A DNA stretch of 64,000 nucleotides from Roseibium marinum (GTDB taxonomy: Bacteria; Pseudomonadota; Alphaproteobacteria; Rhizobiales; Stappiaceae): contig NZ_PPCN01000005.1 in NCBI RefSeq assembly GCF_002906165.1, forward strand, positions 1 through 64,000, written 5' to 3'. The position numbers were made by a program, and so were the translations under genes. Positions 26,402 through 34,612 of the stretch are shown here, piece by piece. The notes under the pieces were generated by a model. It made no database searches. It was not told the origin of the DNA and saw only the letters and a program-made list of their open reading frames with translations. Each line of letters begins with the position of its first letter. Positions within the stretch are counted from its first letter, which is position 1.

Positions 26402-27259
26402 ATGAACAGGAAGGTGGAAAAGGCGGCGCTCGACAACTGGTATTGTCTCGGCTGCGTCGCCGACATGCAGCCCGGCGACAGCGCGACGCTACTGCTGGGG
26501 ACGGATCTCGTCATGACGAAGTCCGGCTCCGCCGCCGTGACCGTCCGCCGGAAGGACGGCAGCGGAACCGTCGCTTCGAAGATCCGCTATGGCTATTTGT
26601 GGGCGACGCTCGGCGCGCCCGACCGGGATGTCGTGCCGATCCCCGAAGCCGACGAAACCGACCGCCGCCATGTCGCGTGCGGCAATGTCACCGTCAAGGC
26701 ATCGGGCCTGCGCATCGTGGAGAACTTCCTCGACATGGCGCATTTCCCCTTCGTCCACACCGATATCCTCGGCTCGGAGCCGCATACGGAGGTCGAGCAT
26801 TACGATTGCGAGATCCGCCGCGACGTCGACGAGGTCTGGGCCACCAATTGCAAGTTCCTGCAGCCGAAGGCCGCGATGTCGGTGGAGGGTGCTATCCTCA
26901 CCGACTATATTTACCGGGTTGCGACCCCGTTCGTGACCGTCCTCTACAAGACCTGCCCGAATTCCGACGAGCGCTGGGACGTGATCTGCCTGTTCGTGCA
27001 GCCGATGCAGGAAGACCTGTGCAAGGCGCATCCTCTGATGCTCCTCATCGATGACGTTACGCCGCAGCAGGACCTGATCGCCTTCCAGCTCGACATCTTC
27101 CTGCAGGACCGGATCATTCTTGAAAACCAGCGGCCGGTGTTGTTGCCGCTCGAACCGCGCGCGGAAATCCCGACCAGAGCAGATGCCTCCTCCATCGCCT
27201 ACCGGCGCTGGCTGAAGGAAAAGGGCCTGATCTACGGCACAACGCTGACGGCTGCCTGA
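26402..27259 (+). CDS. Rieske-less aromatic-ring-hydroxylase catalytic subunit (2)
   Basis: A 285-residue paralogue of the 11979-12890 protein, sharing long blocks such as ENFLDMAHFPFVH, DILGSEPHTEV and RRDVDEVWATNC. Iron ligands are His114 and His119, with bridging Asp111. No Rieske cluster motif is present. I prefer ATG 26402, which has GGAGG 6 nt upstream, over ATG 26390. It lies between the 8-oxoguanine deaminase-like and guanine deaminase genes. With the Rieske protein encoded on the opposite operon (18728-19426), it may form an alternative oxygenase. The paralogy suggests two substrates or a heteromeric catalytic core. Confidence 0.85.
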   Translation: MNRKVEKAALDNWYCLGCVADMQPGDSATLLLGTDLVMTKSGSAAVTVRRKDGSGTVASKIRYGYLWATLGAPDRDVVPIPEADETDRRHVACGNVTVKASGLRIVENFLDMAHFPFVHTDILGSEPHTEVEHYDCEIRRDVDEVWATNCKFLQPKAAMSVEGAILTDYIYRVATPFVTVLYKTCPNSDERWDVICLFVQPMQEDLCKAHPLMLLIDDVTPQQDLIAFQLDIFLQDRIILENQRPVLLPLEPRAEIPTRADASSIAYRRWLKEKGLIYGTTLTAA

Positions 27260-27264
27260 CAGAC

Positions 27265-28641
27265 ATGCAGGATCTTCGCAACAAGCTCATCCGCGGGAGC
27301 GGGTTTCACGCGCCCGTCCCTGGCGAGGTCGAGTGCCTCGACGATGTGCTGATCGATGTCGATCCGGACGGAACGATCCACGATGTACTTCACCCGCATC
27401 AGGAGAGCTATTGCGGCCGTCTCGATGAAGCGCGCGCCAAGGGAAGCCTGACGGAGCTGCCGGAGGGCGTCTACCTGCTGCCGGGCTTCGTCGATCTGCA
27501 CATTCATGCGCCGCAATATCCCCAGCTCGGCAACGCGCTCGACGTGCCGCTGGAGGTGTGGCTGCAGAAATACACCTTTCCGCTGGAGGCGCGCTACGCC
27601 GACACGGCCTTCGCGCGGCGCGCCTACACGGTGCTGGTCGACGATCTGGTGGCGTCGGGCACCACGACGGCGGTCTATTACGGCACCATCCATGACGAGG
27701 CCAACCGGCTGCTCGCCGATATCTGCATCGGTAAGGGGCAGCGGGCGCTGATCGGCAAGGTCGCCATGGACAATCCGGCCGAGTGCCCCGACTATTACCG
27801 GGATGCCTCGGTCGGCGCCGCCGTCGAGGGGACGATCGGCCTGATCGAGCATATCCGCAACCACCCGGACAATGCCCTCAACAGGGTCATGCCGGTGGTG
27901 ACGCCGCGATTCATTCCGTCCTGCACGGACGATCTCCTGAGCGAACTGGGAGCCATCGCCGCGTCTCACGACTGCCATGTCCAGACCCATTGCTCGGAAA
28001 GCGACTGGGAGCATGGTTACGTCCAGGCACGCCACGGGGTCAGCGATACGGACAGTCTCGACCGCTTCGGCCTGTTGCGCCGGGGCAGCGTGCTCGGCCA
28101 TGCCAATTTCATTTCCGCCGCCGACATGGAGCGGATCAGGGCGCGGCAGGCGGCCGTCGCCCATTGTCCGCTGTCGAATGCCTATTTCGCCGGTTCTGTG
28201 TTTCCGCTCAAGGCGGCGCTGGAAAAGGGGCTGCATGTGGGCCTCGGCACGGATATCGCCGGCGGGCCGGCAGGCACCATGCTCGACAGCGCGCGCAGCG
28301 CGGTGACGGCGTCGCGGATGCTGGAGACCGGTACCGATCCGGAACTCGGACCGGATCAGCGCTCCGGGCGAGGCGGCGCGCGCATCGATTTCCGCACGGC
28401 GTTCCATCTGGCGACAGCCGGCGGCGGCGCGGCCCTCGGGCTGCCGGTCGGTCAGTTCGCACCCGGTTACCAGTTCGACGCGGTGCTGATCGATCCGCAA
28501 GCGCCGTTCGGCACGCTGCGCCTGTGGCCGGAGCTGCACCGGGGCGACGAAATACTGCAAAAGATCGTCCACACGGCCAGCCGGCCGAACATAGCGCAGG
28601 TCTGGATCGGCGGCGTGACCGCGCCCCGGCCGGAACACTGA
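27265..28641 (+). CDS. guaD: Guanine deaminase (amidohydrolase type)
   Basis: A 458-residue amidohydrolase. PGFVDLHIHAPQYPQLGNALD is the guanine deaminase metal-site signature, and QTHCSESDWEHGY, GHANFIS, HCPLSNAYFAG and GLGTDIAGG follow in the usual order. It converts guanine to xanthine and ammonia in the cytosol. It starts 5 bp after the Rieske-less oxygenase gene and is followed by adenosine deaminase. Xanthine made here could be used by the xanthine dehydrogenase (8358-12001) and sensed by the NMT1 riboswitch candidates. A second, unrelated CDA-type deaminase is at 6304-6807. Confidence 0.93.
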   Translation: MQDLRNKLIRGSGFHAPVPGEVECLDDVLIDVDPDGTIHDVLHPHQESYCGRLDEARAKGSLTELPEGVYLLPGFVDLHIHAPQYPQLGNALDVPLEVWLQKYTFPLEARYADTAFARRAYTVLVDDLVASGTTTAVYYGTIHDEANRLLADICIGKGQRALIGKVAMDNPAECPDYYRDASVGAAVEGTIGLIEHIRNHPDNALNRVMPVVTPRFIPSCTDDLLSELGAIAASHDCHVQTHCSESDWEHGYVQARHGVSDTDSLDRFGLLRRGSVLGHANFISAADMERIRARQAAVAHCPLSNAYFAGSVFPLKAALEKGLHVGLGTDIAGGPAGTMLDSARSAVTASRMLETGTDPELGPDQRSGRGGARIDFRTAFHLATAGGGAALGLPVGQFAPGYQFDAVLIDPQAPFGTLRLWPELHRGDEILQKIVHTASRPNIAQVWIGGVTAPRPEH

Positions 28642-28656
28642 CGAAGGGGAACGGAC

Positions 28657-29676
28657 ATGGACGTCAGCAGGCTCATCCGCAAGCTGCCCAAGGCGGAGAT
28701 CCACATCCACCTTGAAGGGGCGATCCGGCCGGACACGGCGATGGAGCTGGCAGCGAAGAACGGCGTCGGGCTGCCGGACTGCGAACGGGTCGCGGACCTT
28801 TATTCCTATGACAACCTGTTGGACTTTCTCGCCGTTTACGGCGCCATCGCCGACAGCATCGTCACCGTCGACGATTTCCGGCGCATCACCTACGAGATGC
28901 TGGCGTCGGCCGCGGACAACAATTGCCGCTACATGGAGTTCTTCATCAGCCCGCACGCCCATAAAGGCGTACCGTTCGCGCGCCAGTTCGAGGGCATTCG
29001 GGCCGGCATGGCGGAGGCGGAGACGGATTTCGGCATCCTCTCCCGCATCATCCCCGGCATGAACCGGGAACTCGGCCCTGCCGCCGGCGAGCACTATCTC
29101 GACGAGATCCTCGCAAACCGCGGCGACGACCTGATAGGCCTCGGCCTCGACTACAACGAGGCACCGTTTCCGCCCGAGCCCTATGCGGGTGTGTTCGCAC
29201 GGGCGCGAAAGGCCGGACTTCGCCTTACCGCCCATGCAGGTGAATCCGGGGCGGCCGCATTCATCGCCGGGTCGCTGGACGCCCTGAAGGTGGAGCGCAT
29301 CGACCACGGTTACAACATCGTCGACGACCCGGCGCTGATCGCGCGCTGCCGCGACGAGGGCATCGCCTTCACCTGCTGTCCGTCGACGACGAAATACACG
29401 ACCTCCTGGCGCGACCTGGCTGACCCGGATCATCCGATCCGGCGGATGAAGGCGGCAGGGCTCGCGGTGACCATTAATTCCGACGACCCGCCGATGTTTG
29501 CCACCGATCTTGGCCGGGAGTTCGAACTGGCGCATTCCGAGCTCGGCTTCACGCTTCAGGACCTGAGGACGGCGATCCTGGCCAGCCTGGAAGCGGCCTG
29601 GCTCGACGACACCACAAGACGCGCCTGGACGTCCGCCTGGGCGCGGGAAATCGACGACATCATCCCGGCCGGCTGA
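28657..29676 (+). CDS. add: Adenosine deaminase family protein
   Basis: A 339-residue TIM-barrel deaminase. It has LPKAEIHIHLEGAIRP (zinc HxH), HAGESGAA, the catalytic-site RIDHGY and INSDDPPMF with its zinc Asp. It converts adenosine or adenine to inosine or hypoxanthine; adenine specificity cannot be excluded. It is separated by 15 bp from the guanine deaminase gene in the transporter operon. Together they would channel imported purines to hypoxanthine and xanthine. Confidence 0.9.
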   Translation: MDVSRLIRKLPKAEIHIHLEGAIRPDTAMELAAKNGVGLPDCERVADLYSYDNLLDFLAVYGAIADSIVTVDDFRRITYEMLASAADNNCRYMEFFISPHAHKGVPFARQFEGIRAGMAEAETDFGILSRIIPGMNRELGPAAGEHYLDEILANRGDDLIGLGLDYNEAPFPPEPYAGVFARARKAGLRLTAHAGESGAAAFIAGSLDALKVERIDHGYNIVDDPALIARCRDEGIAFTCCPSTTKYTTSWRDLADPDHPIRRMKAAGLAVTINSDDPPMFATDLGREFELAHSELGFTLQDLRTAILASLEAAWLDDTTRRAWTSAWAREIDDIIPAG

Positions 29677-29703
29677 AAGGCCGCAAACGGAAGGAACCCG
29701 ACC

Positions 29704-30678
29704 ATGACGGACAGCATTCCCGTTATCGACCTGAAACCTCTCTTCGAAGACGGCGACGCGGGCAGGCTCGCCGTTGCCCGGGAGATCGGGGAAGCCTGCC
29801 GAGGCATCGGCTTTTTCTACCTGAAGGGACACGGCGTGCCGGCGGAGCGGCGCGAAAGCGTGTTCGCCATGGCGCGAACCTTCTTCGAAAGTCCGGACGA
29901 CTTGAAGATGAAGACCGCCTATTCCAGGGACACCGGCAACCGGGGCTACGTGCCGATGAAGGGCGAATCCCTCGACCCGACCAAGGCGCCGGACCTGAAG
30001 GAGGGCTACAATATCGGCCTTGACCTTGCCGAGGACGATCCGGAAATCCTTGCCAGGGCGCCCTTGCGGGCACTTAACCTGTGGCCGGACGTGCCCGGGT
30101 TCCGGGAGATCATGCTGGACTATTACGACGCCATGCTGTCCCTGGGGCGGACCCTGCACACGGCCTTTGCGACCGAGCTCGGCCTCGATCCGGATTTCTT
30201 CGATGACAAGCTCCGGCGGCCGCTCGCCACCCTGCGTCTCCTGCACTATCCGGAAAGCCCGGCGGAGATGGAGGAGGGCCAGCTCGGCGCCGGCGAACAC
30301 ACGGATTACGGCTGCGTCACGCTGCTGGCGACCGACGATGCCGGCGGACTGGAGGTGCGTACCCGAGATGGAGAGTGGCTGTCGGCGCCCTACATACCGG
30401 ACACCTTCATCTGCAACATCGGCGATTGCCTGATGCGCTGGACCAACGACCTCTATGTCTCGACGCCGCACCGGGTGATCAATCCCTCGGGCCGGGAGCG
30501 CTATTCGGTGCCGTTCTTTCTCGATCCGGATCCCGACGCGATCGTCGCTTGCCTGCCGGGTTGTTCGGGTGAGGACAGCCCGGCGAAATACCCGCCGATC
30601 CGTGGTGACGACTATCTCCTGAGCCGGCTCAACCCGACCTATGAAAAATCCGGTCTGGTGACCGGGGCAATCAACTGA
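29704..30678 (+). CDS. 2-oxoglutarate-Fe(II) oxygenase, isopenicillin N synthase-like (3)
   Basis: A 324-residue oxygenase. IPVIDLKPLF and GFFYLKGHGVP open the N-terminal domain. The iron ligands are in GEHTDYGCVTLL and STPHRVINPSGRERYSVPFF, the latter also providing the 2-oxoglutarate Arg. It resembles the 1096-2079 oxygenase more closely than the 2153-3154 one: both share RLLHYP, NIGD and GRERYSVP. It is the last gene of the plus-strand purine operon, 27 bp after the adenosine deaminase gene. With the others it makes three such enzymes in one purine island. Confidence 0.9.
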   Translation: MTDSIPVIDLKPLFEDGDAGRLAVAREIGEACRGIGFFYLKGHGVPAERRESVFAMARTFFESPDDLKMKTAYSRDTGNRGYVPMKGESLDPTKAPDLKEGYNIGLDLAEDDPEILARAPLRALNLWPDVPGFREIMLDYYDAMLSLGRTLHTAFATELGLDPDFFDDKLRRPLATLRLLHYPESPAEMEEGQLGAGEHTDYGCVTLLATDDAGGLEVRTRDGEWLSAPYIPDTFICNIGDCLMRWTNDLYVSTPHRVINPSGRERYSVPFFLDPDPDAIVACLPGCSGEDSPAKYPPIRGDDYLLSRLNPTYEKSGLVTGAIN

Positions 30679-31256
30679 AATTCTTCCGGTTGAGTCCTCG
30701 GGAAGAAGCGTCCTTCCTCAAACGGGCGAAACCCCGGGGTGCCGCTCTCCAGCGTCGTTTTTCGTTCACCAGGGCGATTCCATATTCTGGAGCCCGTAAG
30801 CCGCGTCATTTCTGTCTGGTTGTATTGGCCGCGCTGAAGTGGATGGAACTCCGGGCTCAGTTCAAGACATTGCATCGATCCGAAATTCTCGAGCGGCAAT
30901 CATTTTTTCGATGGTCAGCATACCATTCCATCCGAATGTTTACATCAGGCACTTTAAGGTTAGATATTTTTTATTCACCAAAATATTATGCAAAAAGTGT
31001 AAAATAATGAAACTGTCTAATGTTAATTTGTAACAAAACTTTTCACTCTTCTAGAAAAATCAAATTTATAAATCTATTTTTGAATTATTGCTTGTTTAAT
31101 TTGGTCTGATTGATAATTTAATCTTTGAAAAAGGCGTGAAGTCCCGATTTTTCCTGCGTGAGAACAGGAAAACTGTGCCGGAAGCAAGCGGCAAGGAGTG
31201 CGTTTCCTGCGAGAAAGGGATCTGTGATGTTCGGCCGATCCGGAGTTTGGCCGATT
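30679..31256. other. AT-rich intergenic region
   Basis: The 578-bp gap has no supported gene. From about 30900 to 31140 the sequence is strongly AT-rich compared with the GC-rich genes around it. A hairpin TTTTCCTG/CAGGAAAA occupies 31149-31172. The AT-rich block may contain promoters or bind a nucleoid silencer, or mark a junction between the purine region and the unknown module to the right. Confidence 0.5.
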
Positions 31257-31571
31257 TTAGAGTATTCGAGCGTCTCGTTTGCGCGCGCCTGGGTCCGTAC
31301 TCTGGTGGACGCGGGATTTTCCGGCGTTCGAAAGGTGGTCCCGGATCGCGGAGACATCCTGCTGCATGTATTCGTGCATGGCTTGAAGAAGGTTTTCGCG
31401 CGTTTCTGCCGGAATTTCCGCGAGTTCTCTTTGCGCCTCGAGAATCGAGTTCGGATCGATATCACCATCCCCTGTTTCGATCGTCCGCAACAGCGGATGG
31501 TCCGCCCCCGGTATCTGCGCGCCTACAGCGGCAACCGCGAGAAAGAACTGTTTCGGTGCTGATCCAAGCAT
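31257..31571 (-). CDS. Small protein of unknown function (104 aa)
   Basis: The start at ATG 31571 is supported by GGAGGA about 7 nt upstream. The protein begins MLGSAPKQFFLAVAAVGAQIPGAD and is otherwise acidic and helical (ILEAQRELAEIPAETRENLLQAMHEYMQQD), with a basic tail. I recognise no family. It is divergent from the coiled-coil gene at 31626, with only 54 bp between starts, so the two may share a control region. Confidence 0.55.
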   Translation of the reverse strand: MLGSAPKQFFLAVAAVGAQIPGADHPLLRTIETGDGDIDPNSILEAQRELAEIPAETRENLLQAMHEYMQQDVSAIRDHLSNAGKSRVHQSTDPGARKRDARIL

Positions 31572-31625
31572 TCGCAATTCCTCCGGTTTCCGCGTGCTTT
31601 GGCCAATTGCATATAGGAGCGAAGA

Positions 31626-31913
31626 ATGACCGGTCAAACAGAGAAGTTCGACGACCTTCTGCGTCTGCGGACTGCAGTGGTCCAGGAATTGTCGGCGGTG
31701 TTTGCGGAGCATCACAGGCTCTTGCAGGTCGCAAGTGCCGCGGAGTTCAAGAGCCTGGATGAGGCGACCTGTTCGGAAGCCGAAAAGGAAAAGGAAGCCG
31801 TGGCCACCAAAATCGAATGCAACGCGGCCGCTTCGGAAAAACTTACCGCAGAGCTTGATCGGATCGACCGGGAGCTGGAACGCAACGATCTGGAAGGAGA
31901 GGTCAATGATTGA
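31626..31913 (+). CDS. Coiled-coil small protein, unknown function (95 aa)
   Basis: The sequence is charged and helical throughout, with EAEKEKEAVATKIECNAAASEKLTAELDRIDRELERND suggesting a coiled coil over most of its length. Its last 8 bp overlap the start of the WD40-like gene, implying coupling. A purine-rich AGGAGCGAAG precedes the ATG. No family recognised. It could be a partner or adaptor of the propeller protein that follows. Confidence 0.6.
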   Translation: MTGQTEKFDDLLRLRTAVVQELSAVFAEHHRLLQVASAAEFKSLDEATCSEAEKEKEAVATKIECNAAASEKLTAELDRIDRELERNDLEGEVND

Positions 31914-33036
31914 ACAAAGTGCTGCGAACCTGTCGGTTTTTGATCTTTTGGCGATGTCCTGGACATTGGAAGAGGAGATCGCTCGGTCCGAGGTCAGCTC
32001 TGACGGTCAGCATTCCATATTCCAGCAAGCGTCGGGCAAGCTGGCCATCATGAGGACCTCGGACGCGGAATCGCCGGCAAGACGCATGACAATCGACAAG
32101 GAGAGCGGCAGGACAACCATCCGCCCGCGGACCACGCCTCCCATGCCCCCCGTGAGATCCGGGATCCTGACGCGGCCCGATCTTCCTGTTGTTCGTTTCG
32201 GGACAGGGGACTTCGCAGCCGTCAGCGAAAGCGGCGCTGTCTGCCAGGTGACCGCGCGGGGTCAGGTTCTGGAGAGATTGTCCAATGAAGGCGGACCGGC
32301 GACGGCTTTCTGCGGCGACCTTTCCGGAAGCCGTCTTGCCCTGGCGCGGGAAAAGGATCTCCTGATTTTCGACGTGGCGAGTGCGGAAGTTGCCGCTTCG
32401 GTTCAACTCAGGCATTGCGTGAGCTGTCTTGCCATGGATCCGAATGGGTCACGGGTAGTGGCCTGGGGAGAGAATTCCGTGTCGATCGTTGATTGGTCGC
32501 AGAAGGAGGCGGACATAAAGACCTTCGCCTGCGAGGGAGATGTCGTCGACATGAGCTGGAGTTCCTCGGCAAGTCATGTTGCCTGCGGATCCGTGGACAA
32601 CACGATGCTGATCATCGATTGTTCGACAAAGCAGATCCAGCGCGTCGAAGGGTTCCCGGGTGCGGTCCGGTGCGTTGCCTTCAGCGAGCCCGGCCATGCG
32701 CTTGTCGCGTCAGGCGCCTTTCGTCTGGTGGCCTGGGCGGAAGACGATCTGCCCCTCAAAGACGAACCCGGTACGTCCCTGGTCTCCGGAAAGACCGGAT
32801 TTGTGGTGATCGACAGGATAGCCGCGCACCCGACACGCGGGTTGGTCGCATCGGGTTACGCGAACGGATTGATCTCGGTAACCGGTATCGGCACACCGGA
32901 CGAACTGATCCTGCGGAAAAGGTCGAGTGCCGCGGTGACAGCATTGCGCTGGTCGCCCGACGGAACCCATTTGATCGTCGGGGATGCCGGCGGCGACTGC
33001 AGCATCGTCACCTTGCCGGAGAAAATGTTCAAATGA
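31906..33036 (+). CDS. WD40-type beta-propeller protein, unknown function
   Basis: A 376-residue protein. About 100 N-terminal residues rich in Pro, Arg and Thr precede repeated blades: FGTGDFAAVSESG, CLAMDPNGSRVVAWGENSVSIVDW, DMSWSSSASHVACGSVDNTMLIIDC, CVAFSEPGHALVASG, ALRWSPDGTHLIVGDAGGDCSIV. The alternation of S/DG turns and VAW/VDW-like strand ends is typical of WD40 repeats; about six or seven blades fit. GGAGAGG lies just upstream of the ATG. No enzymatic motif is seen, so protein-protein scaffolding is the usual role. Bacterial WD40 proteins with such small partner genes are uncommon and poorly known. Confidence 0.75.
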   Translation: MIEQSAANLSVFDLLAMSWTLEEEIARSEVSSDGQHSIFQQASGKLAIMRTSDAESPARRMTIDKESGRTTIRPRTTPPMPPVRSGILTRPDLPVVRFGTGDFAAVSESGAVCQVTARGQVLERLSNEGGPATAFCGDLSGSRLALAREKDLLIFDVASAEVAASVQLRHCVSCLAMDPNGSRVVAWGENSVSIVDWSQKEADIKTFACEGDVVDMSWSSSASHVACGSVDNTMLIIDCSTKQIQRVEGFPGAVRCVAFSEPGHALVASGAFRLVAWAEDDLPLKDEPGTSLVSGKTGFVVIDRIAAHPTRGLVASGYANGLISVTGIGTPDELILRKRSSAAVTALRWSPDGTHLIVGDAGGDCSIVTLPEKMFK

Positions 33037-33053
33037 ATGCGAAGGAGGAAAAA

Positions 33054-33233
33054 ATGAAAAACGAACTCACGCCGGAGGAAGTAAGCAAGGATCGCTACTT
33101 CAAGCGGATCGCTGAAATATCGGAGGAGATGATCGACGAGCATGGCAAGGATTTCGCCATGGGTGCCCTGGTGATGGCCGCTCAATGGATCGCGCGGGAC
33201 ACATCGAAAACGGCCCCGGAAAACCAGCACTGA
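33054..33233 (+). CDS. Small helical protein, unknown function (59 aa)
   Basis: ATG 33054 has an excellent GGAGG 6 nt upstream, 17 bp after the WD40-gene stop. The product is MKNELTPEEVSKDRYFKRIA then EEMIDEHGKDFAMGALVMAAQWIARDT, acidic and helical. An upstream in-frame ATG at 33033 lacks a comparable ribosome site. No family recognised; co-transcription with the WD40-like gene is likely. Confidence 0.65.
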   Translation: MKNELTPEEVSKDRYFKRIAEISEEMIDEHGKDFAMGALVMAAQWIARDTSKTAPENQH

Positions 33234-33250
33234 TCAGGAGGTCAGGCCAC

Positions 33251-34174
33251 TCAGCCGGTAGCGTCTTCGGTAACGCTTCGGCGCCATTGGTTGACGGTGA
33301 TCTCGCCGATCACTGCGGCCGAGGCCGCCAGGATATCGGGATTTGGATCGCCTGCAGCCTGTTTCCTCAGCGACACCAGATCCTCCTGCAGCCTGTCCTG
33401 AAGAACGCTGGAATAGGCGCACATTTCCTGCAGACGCAGGGTCACAAAATCAAGGCAGTCCCCGGTCTGCCTGAAGAGCGGTTCAAAACCCGGTGAGGCG
33501 TCTCGCATGAGGTGCCAGTGAAACGAGGTATGAGCCGCCGCGCCAAGGGTTGCGACCGTGCTTCTGCGCCAGTCCGAATATGCGCCATCCGAACCGTAAT
33601 CAAGCCCGACACTGTAAAGTTGCTCCGTAACCACACGATAAGCGCGGCCGCCCGCAATATGGCGACGCCAGAAGTCTGTCGTTTCCTCCACCGAACTGCA
33701 ATTGGTGAACCGTTGGGCAAGTTTGCGCCGGACCAGGAAAGCAAGCACCATGTCTGCATCTTCAGAAATGGAGCGGGCGATCTGCATGGCGGGAATTGGC
33801 AGGTCCGCAAAGAACAGTAGGCGAATTCCGTCGAGTTGCTCCATCAGCCGGAAAGTGACGGCTCTGACGCTGAGCCACTGTTCGCGCGATAGCCGAGTTT
33901 CGGGAAGCGTATCGGACCGGCATGCCGCCGCATGGAGTGCCGCGACCCAGATCAACGCCTGGTCGAAAAGCAGGAAGGCATCCATTGGAGCGCTGTTGAC
34001 GTTGAACTCCGAAACTCTGAATGGACGGAAGCTGTTGAGGGATCCGATCGACCGGCGCCAGATACGTTCATGGTCCAGCCCGCGTGCAGACCACAATTGC
34101 TGGGTTCGCGCCAGCAGCTGGGGTGAACAACCGCGATAGCTGTTTTCGAACGAGGCTTTTCCCTGAGCGTTCAT
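33251..34174 (-). CDS. Hypothetical protein (307 aa), alpha-helical
   Basis: The protein is largely helical, with LFFADLPIPAMQIARSISEDADMVLAFLVRRKLAQRF in the middle. That pattern recalls DUF5677/AbiV-like helical proteins, but the match is only impressionistic. The start at 34174 (MNAQGKASFENS) is the first ATG with a plausible N-terminus. It converges on the WD40 module (17 bp between stops) and is divergent from the monooxygenase operon, 735 bp from its start. Function unknown. Confidence 0.6.
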   Translation of the reverse strand: MNAQGKASFENSYRGCSPQLLARTQQLWSARGLDHERIWRRSIGSLNSFRPFRVSEFNVNSAPMDAFLLFDQALIWVAALHAAACRSDTLPETRLSREQWLSVRAVTFRLMEQLDGIRLLFFADLPIPAMQIARSISEDADMVLAFLVRRKLAQRFTNCSSVEETTDFWRRHIAGGRAYRVVTEQLYSVGLDYGSDGAYSDWRRSTVATLGAAAHTSFHWHLMRDASPGFEPLFRQTGDCLDFVTLRLQEMCAYSSVLQDRLQEDLVSLRKQAAGDPNPDILAASAAVIGEITVNQWRRSVTEDATG

Positions 34175-34402
34175 TGTTGTCCGACCCGGATTACCGACAA
34201 ATCTGTTTTGGCCAGGACTTCCTGCCCAATGGCGCGGATCTGACTTGTGACCGCAGCACCGCTTCAATGGACGGATGAAGAGGTCGCTGTCCGGCGACGT
34301 CCTCATGGCCTTCATCTATGTCAATGTCATTTCAACTTCATTTATGGGTGCATGCGCCATGTGGGTCCAGCAGGTTTTCGAAAACCAAAGTGCATCGTGA
34401 AT

Positions 34403-34477
34403 GTGTAACGCTGTAAGTCGTTGCAGGTGTGTGTGTAAAGCAGTGTAAAAATTTGCAACATTCCAGCGCGACGTTGC
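34403..34477 (+). promoter_or_regulatory. Paired inverted repeats, candidate activator sites (UAS)
   Basis: TGTAACG (34403-34409) faces CGTTGCA (34418-34424), and TGCAAC (34453-34458) faces GTTGC (34472-34476). Both are TGYAAC-type half-site pairs placed about 140-210 bp upstream of the sigma-54 promoter. That distance is where enhancer-binding activators bind. The AcoR/MimR-type activator at 44467-46503 is the natural candidate ligand. Confidence 0.5.
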
Positions 34478-34612
34478 TTGTTTCTGAATAGACGGCGCAA
34501 ATTCTTCTTCTTTTGTTTTCAAATAATTTTTGATCAGAAAAGTATTTTAATACAGATACTTAAGAAAATCTGACCTCGTATTTGTCCATTCTTCTCGAAT
34601 TATCTCCCAATC

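Noticed and set aside
27232..30471. A 1079-residue minus-strand frame opposite guanine deaminase, adenosine deaminase and the oxygenase
   Set aside because: It runs antisense to three genes with intact active-site motifs and good ribosome sites, and has no recognisable domain.
31118..31468. Minus-strand frame of 116 residues
   Set aside because: It overlaps the better-supported 31257-31571 gene in another frame, is arginine- and threonine-rich and has no ribosome site.
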